This document shows, piece by piece, positions 55,442 through 64,000 of a stretch of DNA of 64,000 nt. Position 1 is the first letter of the stretch; the number at the start of each line of letters is the position of its first letter. This DNA comes from Spinacia oleracea. Lineage: Eukaryota; Streptophyta; Magnoliopsida; Caryophyllales; Amaranthaceae. The position numbers were made by a program, and so were the translations under genes. The stretch spans positions 29,193,449 through 29,257,448 of the forward strand of contig NC_079491.1 in assembly GCF_020520425.1 (NCBI RefSeq), given 5' to 3'. The notes beneath the pieces were generated by a model. That model did not search any database. It worked only from the letters and a program-made list of their open reading frames with translations, and had not been told where the DNA came from.

Positions 55442-56126
55442 GTTTCTATAAGTTCTTAAATAAAATATGTAATATTATGATTATGTGCGATGTTACATTA
55501 AATACATCATATTTATGTTATTATATTAAAAAATTCAGTGATCACTAATTGAAGTTAATAATTATCAATTATTTGTAAGTATTATTAATTATTAACAACA
55601 TACCTTTAAGGTAAAAACTTATTTTTAAATATTATGTGTACATTACAAATCAATTGACGATCTTTTTAGCGAGACATACAACAATTAACATGTACGTAGT
55701 AGTAATCACAAAGTTTCGCAACACCGCCTGTAAATATTTAGAGGTAACATGTTTTGTTTCTTAATAATAATGATATATATCTTATCAATTGATTGCTTCA
55801 ATCATCAGATCGAGTATTAATTTTGGATAATTATTTTCAATATTCTAATGGTTAAAGGTTTAATAATAATCTAATAATCAAACTTTAAGTAAAGTCTAAT
55901 AAGGTTTAATAAGACTTATAAGGTCTTATAAGGTCCTTTAAGTTCATATAAGTTCATATAAGGTCTATTAAGGTCATATAAGTTCCTATAAGTTCCTATA
56001 AGGTCCTATAAGTTCCAATAAGGTTCTATAAGTTAAATAAGGTCCTATAAGTTCAGATAAGTTTAGATAAGTTAAGATAAGATAAGTTTAGGCCTTATAA
56101 TTTGAAGAGAACACACCGTTACACAC

Positions 56127-57255
56127 GCTAGGAGTGTTCGTTTGACCTACAGTTGAAAGGTAATTTGCATACCCTTATCTAGAACAAAGATAGATTAGTT
56201 GTTACATTCTCCGGTTGTTCATTGTCCTTCACATTTTCCACAACAACCAGATTATTTTCCCAACACCATGGCCTACCATTCATAACCTTCTTCGTATCCC
56301 TCCAATGGAAAATTTGAAAACCATAATGATTAGGGCTAAGAACTCTAATTACTAGGTTATGCGTGGGAGCACATACCTTTGACGTTGTTCACTTAAACGC
56401 TTCTACGTTATAACTTATAAGGTCGCTCAGTAAACCATCGTCCCACCTCCAATAGAACAAGTTTATAATATGTTTTAATACAACCAATTTCTCCCAAATC
56501 AATTACCCACCGTCGCCATCATCATTCATCAAACTTTAGTGAAGCGCAACTTAGAGCCAGATCGTCGGTCAACTCGTCCATGACGGAGGGACGACTAGTG
56601 AGGGAGGAGGGTTACCCTATCTTTGGAGGGAGTATTAGACAAATTATTCATAGTATTTCGGAGTACCAAATTCTAGCACTTATAAAGCCTTGAACTTCTA
56701 CTACTATTCACCCAATAATTTACTAACTATTCAACCCCCGTTTTGTACCTCCCCCCCCCCCCCCCCCCCCCTCTTATTCTTATCAATAGCTTGGGGACAA
56801 TTAAACCCTCGATCATCTTGCTACCAATCTACCATGTGTTTCCTTTTTATTTATTTATTTTTTTGTCTTTCTTTTCTTTCTTCCTTTTGCTGGGAACTCA
56901 ATAATCCATTCCATCGAATTCTCCCGTCACTCTTTCTAATATATCTTTCCTCCGTCCTCTTCTCGTCTCTCCTATCAACGTGGAAAGCTACAATATCAAT
57001 GACACACATAGGTTTCAGTTACCTCCCAATTGTTGTTGCGGGGGATCGAACACGAGTCCTCCCTACTAAGTTCAACCCCAATCACCACTGAACCAACAAA
57101 CAATTGATACACATATTATAAACGTATGTATAATTTCATATTATTAATTACATGCAAATCGAATTTTGACATTGTTTTTCTAGCATTTAACGTAAATTTG
57201 AAAATGTCAGTCTTTTATGTAGCATTTTTCCAAAATAAATTTGTATATCTTGGAA
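56127..57255. other. spacer with a poly-C tract, no gene
   Basis: Between the hAT-like element and the LINE tail. It contains a lone Stowaway-like end (GGAGGGAGTATTAG, about 56624), a run of 21 Cs (56751-56771) and a stretch near 57040-57110 with a GGGGATCGAAC word. No coding sequence supported. Confidence 0.5.
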
Positions 57256-59605
57256 TTTTTTTTTTTTTTTTGGGTGATTAAAGGGGGCAAAAGCCCAAAC
57301 ACGCAGGACCAAGAAACTAAAGAACTACAGAAAAGAAAAAGCTACAGCAACTAAAACATAGCACCAGCTGACCATAACTCAAGCTACCCACCAGCCTTCT
57401 CCGGCACCACTCTTGGCCAAGCCACCCCGCTTATGTCCTCCAATAAAACAGCATGAAGGTTCTTCGGGACCGCCTCAAACAAGACTAATTTCTGGTCTGA
57501 TTCAACGCCATAATTAGCCAACCAATCGGCTGCACGATTGGCCTCTCTGTAGCAATGACTCACTGTAACCTCCCAACCTGGACGAGTGATGAGAGACTTA
57601 CACTTACGAATAATGTGAATGTACAGAGAGTTGGTTGGAGTCTCATCCACCAACATTCTAACTACTACTTTAGAGTCTACAGTAAGTTGAACTCTCTTGT
57701 GACCACCATTCCAAGCAATCCCAAGCCCTCGCATAACCCCTAGCAATTCTGCTTTAGTACAAGTGCAGACTCCACATTGTACTGCAAACATTTCATGCAC
57801 TTCCCCTCTATAACCCCTGATCAGACCTCCAGCTCCTGCATTTCCTGGGTTTCCCTTAGCTGCGCCATCGGTATTCAACCGCACCCACCCCTCTCTTGGG
57901 CTAACCCACCTGATGTACACCTCCTTCTTCGAGCCTTTCTCCTTATTACCCATCAGCTCATCTCTCTCCATGGCTCTTTTAATGGTGCCAACCCGAGCAA
58001 AAATAAAGCTTAACTGGTCTATAGGAATGTTCGGGGAAGGATTAAAAGTTCTCTCGTTTCTCCACCTCCATAACCACCAACAAGTAACCACAAACACCCT
58101 AGGCCATTCGGCTCCTCTAACTGAACTACCCTCCGCAATGTTGCTTACTACCCACTCCACAAAGGGTAAATCATTGACCACATGATCGTTAGGAATCCCC
58201 AACTTCTGCCACATTCTACGAGCTACTGGGCACAACCTGATCAAGTGCTCACCATTCTCTTCCTCCCCTCCACAGGCCTTACATCTTGGATCATCTGAAA
58301 GAGTACGAATGAATCTATTGCTATTAGTCATCAACCTATCTTGAACAAGCAACCACATAAACAGCCTAACTCTTTGTGGTGTAGGAACTTTCCAAATATT
58401 CTTCCATTTTCTACTATCATCAGGTAGTGGCTCCTCTTCATTCCTTATAATCTTCAAGGCAGAACTGATCTTGAAGCCCCCAGATGGAGAACCATTCCAA
58501 TAAACTTCATCAATTGCATTTTCATCCTCGATGAGTTCGTGTGAAGTAATTTCTCCAAGCACACTTGCAGGCAAGAAATCTGCGAATAAGTCGAACTTCC
58601 AGCCCACATTCGGATCCCACACTTCCTTTACTGTCATATCTTGCAAATGTATTGGGGGTTCTTGGGTGGCAAGAGACAGTAACGGTTCTTTCGTAGCCCA
58701 CCGATGATGCCAAAAGAAAGTTTTAGCGCCATTTCCTACTGCCATATTCACACCTTTTCGAACTACATCAATGCTACTCAAAATACCTCTCCAAGCATTG
58801 GAGGCATTAGCCTTTTCCTTAAACATGTCTATATCACACCGATTATCACAGTACTTAGCCCGCAAAACTCGAGACCACAAGGACTTTGGCTCAGTTAACA
58901 CTCTCCAACCCAACTTGGCAAGGAAAGCTGAATTGGTCTGTCTCATAGACCGAATGCCTAGACCTCCCTCTTCTCTTGATCTTGTGACTTTGTCCCATGC
59001 TACTAGATGGACCTTTCTTTTGCCTTCAACCTCACCCCATAGGAAGCTTCGTGACTTACGGTCTATGTCATCACAGGTTGACCTCGGGAGTTTAGTGGAT
59101 TGCATAGTGTAAAATGGAATTGAACTCAAGGCCGACTGAATCATCGTAGCACGCCCTGCCATTGACATAGTTTTGGTCTTCCACCCAGCCAGCTTATTTT
59201 TAATTTTATCCACCAGATATTGATAGTCACGCTTAGAGGTCCTCCCATTTATTGTGGGTACTCCTAAGTATTTTCCAAAATCTTCAGTGGACTCCATTCC
59301 AAGGCTTGAACATACTGCATCCCGTACATCAAAATTCGTGTTGGTAGAAAAATGAATACGAGATTTTTCTATACTAACCTTCGAACCAGACACCTCACAA
59401 AATTTATCAAGGCATTGTTGCATTAGCTTTGCTTGCTCAACCGAAGCTTCACAAAACAGAATCAAGTCATCCGCAAATGCTAGATTTGAGATAAGAGGGT
59501 CGTTTCTACTAGCCCTTGCCGGTTTCCAGGTCCCTAAGGAGACCTCTCTATCAATCAAGTGTGTTAGGCGTTCCATACACACAACATAGATATAGGGGGA
59601 CAAGG
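57256..59605 (-). mobile_element. L1-type LINE (3' half), cut by the Copia insertion
   Basis: The poly(A) tail appears as Ts at 57256-57271. The element runs on the minus strand up to 59605, where the Copia LTR begins. The missing 5' half should lie on the far side of the Copia element, outside the window. Confidence 0.88.
57384..59605 (-). pseudogene. LINE ORF2, distal RT to RNase H (interrupted)
   Basis: Open for 740 codons without a stop. It starts inside RT at the LSPYIYVVCMERL segment that follows the RQGDP motif in this family, then gives the catalytic FADD (NLAFADDLILFCEA), KYLGVPTINGR, MAGRATMIQSALSSIPFY, a zf-RVT region (CKACGGEEENGEHLIRLC) and a C-terminal RNase H (VRLNTDGAAKGNPGNAGAGG, CTKAELLGVMRG, LTVDSKVVVRM, ANRAADWLAN) with its acidic residues. 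The upstream endonuclease part is separated by the Copia insertion, so the gene is broken. No full start is present; the first codon shown is TTG. The coding sequence itself is well preserved. Confidence 0.9.
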
Positions 59606-60983
59606 TGTTAGGTTATGATACATATGACAATTCATAAATCATGCGGAAACAACCATTAAGCCAGGAATACATATTATTTACACATAATCATATAGCATAG
59701 TCTAGAAGCATACTCTTTGTTGCGTGCCTTCCCTAGCTGCGCCCGAACCGAACAAGAACAAGTCTTTAGGACTCCAAGTGTCGTCCCTCCGTAGATAGTC
59801 CACAGCACGTCCGGATCCGCCTTAAGATTGACCAACTAGAATCGCCCTTAAGGTACTAATAATTTCGGCACTTTTAGGCAAGGTATGTGACTGAATTTTT
59901 CTCTCAAAAACTCACTTTGAATACTTGAAAACTCATTATAAATTGTGAACCCAGGCCACATATTTATAGGGGTATGGAAAGAGAATTGGAATCCTACTAG
60001 GATACGAATTAATTAAATTAGAATCCTAGTGGAACTCTTATTTAATTAATTTATCTTTTAGGATTAGGAATTTAATCATTAAACGAATTCTATACGCTTT
60101 AGGATTCGAGTAACACACTTCGAGTAATACGCTAGCACCGCACGCAGGCCTTGCGGCCCACGCACAGCGCCAGCCCACTCGTCGCAGCCCCGCGCGCGCG
60201 CCCAAGCTTCGGCTGGGCCTGGCTTTTGCGCTGGGCCTGGTCGCATGCTTGGCGTGTGGTTGTTGCGCTTGGCTTGCTGGGCGATGGCCCGGCTTCGTGC
60301 TGGGCCTTCGTCTGGCAGGCCTCGTCCGATGCTAATTCGTACGATGCGCTTCCGATTAAATTCTCGATTCCGGAATTCATTTCCGATACGAACAATATTT
60401 AATATTTCCGATTCCGGAATTAATTTCCGTTTCGAACAAATATTTAATATTTCCGTTTCCGAAATTATTTTCCGATTCCGATAATATTTCCGATTTAGAC
60501 AATATTTCCGTTTCCGGCAATATTTCCGATTCCGGCAATATTTCTATTTCCGATAATATTTTCCGATACGTACCATGTTTCCGTTTCCGGCAACATCTAC
60601 GACTTGGATAATATTTATATTTCCGATACGATCCATATTTCCGTTTCCGGCAATATCATCGTTTCCGGAGTATTCATTTCTTGCCTGTGACGATCTCAGC
60701 TCCCACTGAAACCAAGATCCGTCGATTCCGAATATCCATAGTTGGAGTATTTAATGCCATTAAATACTTGATCCGTTTACGTACTATTTGTGTGACCCTA
60801 CGGTTTCAGTCAAGAGTAAGCTGTGGATTAATATCATTAATTCCACTTGAACTGAAGCGGCCTCTAGCTAGGCATTCAGCTCACTTGATCTCATTGAATT
60901 ATTAACTTGTTAATTAATACTGAACCGCATTTATTAGACTTAACATTGAATGCATACTTGGACCAAGGGCATTATTTCCTTCA
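59606..60983 (-). repeat. 3' LTR of the Copia element
   Basis: About 1378 bases. On the element's own strand it starts TGAAGGAAATAATGCCC right after the polypurine tract and ends with CA at 59606. 60330-60680 is a degenerate array of AATATTTCCG / TTTCCGGCAA words. 60130-60330 is GC-rich. The sequence just outside, CAAGG (59601-59605), should be one copy of the 5-bp target duplication. Confidence 0.85.
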
Positions 60984-61848
60984 GTCTCCCACTTGTCCTT
61001 AGGGACAAGTGTGCATTTCCTAATTCCTTTGTCGCTCGATGCTTGCTCTTGAACATAAGGTAAGAGTTGTCATCCTTATTATATCCAGAGGTGTTCCTCG
61101 GTTTCAGAGTTCAACTGATCAAATAAACAGATAATCATAGCCTATGATTCATCCGAGCACGGCCATGCATTTCACAGTTTCTAGCTCTCCGAGTGGCCTT
61201 GTACAACTTTTAAGCATCTCATCCCGATTTATGGGAGGACAATCCCAATCTTGCGATCTTGAGATTAGACTTCGTTTGATAGGTGATTACCTGAGCGTTG
61301 CCTTTATAGCCTCCTTTTACGGTGCGACGGTTGGTCAACGTCAAAGCAACCAGTTCTCAAACAAGTAATCTCAAATCACTCAGGTATTGAGGATTTAGTG
61401 TCTAATAATTTTAATGAAATTTACTTATGACAGATTTTCATCTCTTACAGTAAAGTTTCATAGGTCTTGTCCGATACTAGTCTTCCCAAAGTAAGTATCT
61501 ATGCAAATGATTATGACATTGCCATGTCCACATAGTTCAAGAAACAGAACTACTAGTCATCTTGCATTCTAATCATCTAACGTTTTCTATGCGTCCAATT
61601 TTATAGAAAACTCCGACTAGGGACCATTTTCAACCTTTGACATTCAAGTTCACTTGATAGACATTTCTTAGTCACAGGACTGGTCCTGACAGTCTATCTT
61701 GAATATATCGTCAAATTGAAGGGACTCATCATTTAATAAACCACAAATTAAATGGAAAAATGAATTCTTTTCATTTATTGTGAATGATTAACCAATAATG
61801 TTTTACAAAGATTTAAACTCTAAAACTTTAAAACATTAAACAGAGACA
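60984..61848 (-). other. Copia 3' untranslated region
   Basis: Lies between the pol stop and the LTR, long for a Copia element. Part of it (61000-61390) is closely matched by the remnant at 11230-11610. Plus-strand ORFs in the two copies are not frame-conserved, so I see no gene. Confidence 0.7.
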
Positions 61849-63045
61849 TCAAAGCCATTCTCCAATATGCTTGATTCCCATAGCTGCAGTGTGCGAGTTG
61901 TGCTTCGCCTGCGGCAGAGGTTTAGTCAATGGATCTGATATGTTGTCATCAGTTCCAATTTTGCTTATCTCGACTTCTTTTCTTTCAACGAACTCTCGTG
62001 GAAGGTGAAATCTACGAAGTACATGCTTGACTCTCTGGTGGTGTCTAGGCTCCTTTGCCTGTGCAATAGCTCCGTTATTATCACAATACAGGGCTATTGG
62101 TCCTTTAATGGAGGGAACTACACCAAGTTCACCTATGAACTTCCTTAGCCATATAGCTTCCTTTGCTGCTTCATGTGCAGCAATGTACTCCGCTTCAGTT
62201 GTAGAATCCGCAATGGTGCTTTGCTTAGCACTTTTCCAGCTTACTGCTCCTCCGTTGAGGCAGAAGACAAACCCAGACTGTGATCTGAAATCATCTTTGT
62301 CGGTTTGGAAACTTGCGTCCGTATAGCCTATAACAATTAATTCATCATCTCCACCATAGACCAGGAAGTCATCTTTGTGCCTTTTCAGGTACTTCAGAAT
62401 ATTCTTGGCAGCAGTCCAATGCGCCTCTCCTGGGTCTGACTGGTATCTGCTCGTAGCACAGAGTGCGTACGCAACATCCGGGCGTGTACATATCATAGCA
62501 TACATTATTGAACCAATCAATGATGCATATGGAATCCCATTCATTCGTCTACGCTCATCAAGTGTTTTTGGGCACTGAGTCTTGCTTAGAGTCATTCCAT
62601 GAGACATGGGTAGGTAGCCTCGCTTGGAGTCCGCCATCTTGAACTTATCAAGCACCTTATTGATATAAGTGCTTTGACTAAGTCCAATCATCCTTTTAGA
62701 TCTATCTCTGTAAATCTTGATGCCCAATATGTACTGTGCTTCTCCTAGATCTTTCATCGAAAAACATTTCCCAAGCCAAATCTTGACAGAGTTCAACATA
62801 GGAATGTCATTTCCGATAAGTAATATGTCGTCGACATATAATACTAGGAAAGCAATTTTGCTCCCACTGACCTTCTTGTATACACAAGATTCGTCTGCGT
62901 TCTTGATGAAACCAAAGTCACTGACTGCTTCATCAAAACGTATATTCCAGCTCCTGGATGCCTGCTTCAATCCGTAGATTGACTTCTTTAGCTTGCATAC
63001 CTTTTTAGCATTCTTTGGATCCTCAAAACCTTCAGGCTGTGTCAT
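61849..63045 (-). pseudogene. Copia pol fragment: distal reverse transcriptase and RNase H
   Basis: 398 residues from MTQPEGFED to GEWL. Copia RT features are KLKKSIYGLKQASRSW, the catalytic LYVDDILLIGND and LGIKIYRDR; then GIPYASLIGSIMYAM and TRPDVAYAL. RNase H has GYTDASF, STTEAEYIA and LYCDNNGAI, with LTKPLP near the end. It is open and well preserved, but the upstream gag, protease, integrase and proximal RT are cut off by the CACTA insertion that begins at 63047, one base before this fragment. Confidence 0.92.
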
Positions 63046-63046
63046 A

Positions 63047-64000
63047 CACTACTACAAAAATGTCCAAAGAGACCTAAAAAAACAGATCCATTAGAGTACT
63101 TAACGGGTCTCTTTACTTAATAAGACCTCGTGATACAAATCAGAGGTCTCTTATGTTATCTGGGCGCAAAAAAGAGACCCGTTAGCTTAGAAAGGAGATT
63201 TCTCGTAGAGGCGGGGTCCACTAATAAAAAATGAAGAGACCCGTTATCTCCTATAACAGGTCTGCTCCTCAATTAAATTATTATTAGAAGGTCAGAAATC
63301 ATAACCCCTACTTCTCTCTCCCTTCCCTGTACAGCGAAAATAAAACCCCAAATACCTCAATTTCAGATCTGATTAAATTCGCAGAGAATTCATTCATCTC
63401 TCAAACTTCTCACTCCGTTATTCTCAATCGAAATCCCCAATTTATATTCTTGCAGATCACCAATTTCTGCAGCTCATCGAAATTGAATAAAAGAACCCTA
63501 ATTTTCGAAATATAAATTTCAATTTCCGACTTTAATTCATACAATAGTTTCCAATTTTTCCATTGTAAAGTTTATCAACCTTGGAGGTTTCGTATGGTGA
63601 GTAAGTCGCGGAGCTCAAACAACAACTAACAGAGCAAGGTATATCTGCACTTTATTTTTCATGTTTTTTTTTCCGCCATGAATTTGATTTGGTTTCTAAG
63701 GTTTTTTAAATATATTATTTAGTAATTAGTTTGTTCTTGAACGTGTTTGCTTGATAATCTGATTTTTATACAGGCGTATGAAATTTGGTTGATTGGCAGC
63801 TATTGTACAGACATGTTAATTTGATTTGGAAGTTTGAAGTGAGGTAAAAATTAGATATTTTTTCGTATAATTTGGTATCATTGAAGATTGTAAATTTGTA
63901 TATTTTTAATTGGATTTGATATTGACTTTGTATGGTAGGGTTTTTGTTTTGGTTTTTGTTCATGACGATACTTATGATAAGATTACGAATGATGTTCCTG
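63047..64000 (+). mobile_element. CACTA (En/Spm) transposon end inserted in the Copia element
   Basis: Starts CACTACTACAAAAA, a standard CACTA terminus. Within the next 220 bases the word AGAGACCCGTTA and its complement recur: 63068, 63102 (inverted), 63142 (inverted), 63173 and 63235, with a decayed copy near 63260. These are subterminal transposase-binding-type repeats. The 3-bp duplication is probably the ATA or TCA just before. The other end is beyond the window. After 63300 the sequence looks like a gene leader (T/C-rich), but no ORF of a known family is seen. Confidence 0.85.

Larger units (their letters stand above)
43648..56117. mobile_element. hAT-like element split by the Ty3/Gypsy insertion
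   Basis: GTTACACAC occurs as a perfect direct repeat at 43639-43647 and 56118-56126. Just inside are inverted TGTTCTCTTCAA (left) and TTGAAGAGAACA (right). Without the 11.6-kb retrotransposon the element is about 0.84 kb: 43648-43812 plus 55447-56117. Both halves are made of TATAAGTTC / AATAAGGTC repeats. Confidence 0.8.
59606..63046 (-). mobile_element. Copia LTR retrotransposon, 3' part
   Basis: Minus-strand element inserted in the LINE. Visible are the distal pol, an 870-bp 3' untranslated region, a polypurine tract (complement of GTCTCCCACTTGT at 60984-60996) and the 3' LTR. It is cut at 63046 by a CACTA element; the rest, including the 5' LTR, lies beyond the window. Confidence 0.9.

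Overview
This is a plant nuclear genome window. It has multi-exon genes with GT-AG introns, long AT-rich intergenic DNA and dense nested transposable elements. The frequent TACGGAGTA footprints, the Stowaway-type CTCCCTCCG termini and the style of the Copia LTR suggest Caryophyllales, perhaps the spinach/beet/quinoa group. That taxonomic guess is inference.

Five host genes can be reconstructed by joining exons in phase. (1) 2,3-bisphosphoglycerate-independent phosphoglycerate mutase, minus strand, 4201 down to 1099; seven exons are present and the C-terminal exon or exons lie off the left edge. (2) A single-exon S40/DUF584 senescence-regulator protein, plus strand, 6639-7283. (3) A three-exon NAC transcription factor of the NAC090 type, plus strand, 13294-14303. 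(4) A VAMP71-group (VAMP714-like) longin R-SNARE, minus strand, four exons from 27971 to 15265. It encodes a complete 220-residue protein although its third intron has swollen to 6.8 kb. (5) Mitochondrial fission factor ELM1, plus strand, ten exons over 32274-39737, complete at 425 residues. NAC and VAMP714 converge; VAMP714 and ELM1 diverge.

The rest is mostly mobile DNA. VAMP714 intron 3 holds a hAT-like element, inside it a Stowaway-like element, and inside that an apparently intact L1 LINE (ORF1 plus ORF2 overlapping as ATGGATAG). At 43.6-56.1 kb a hAT-like repeat is split by a young 11.6-kb Ty3/Gypsy element with Tat-lineage features: two RNase H domains, 427-bp LTRs and a GTTTC target duplication. 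Its gag-pol is broken by one amber codon just before the YVDD motif. Between pol and the 3' LTR it carries a 46-bp minisatellite and an antisense gene that I can join into six in-phase exons (985 aa) with its own TATA box.

The right end is a three-level nest: a CACTA element inserted in a Copia element, which is inserted in a LINE. Smaller elements include a Helitron-like insertion, several TIR elements with perfect target duplications, many Stowaway elements, a decayed mariner-like transposase fragment with a similar terminus, a fold-back element, and two tRNA-Arg-like modules inside a repeat that also carries 21-bp palindromes.

The most interesting candidates are the intact spliced antisense gene of the Tat element, the intact L1 in the SNARE intron, and the tRNA/palindrome repeat. 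No protein-coding defence system, CRISPR array or operon is present.
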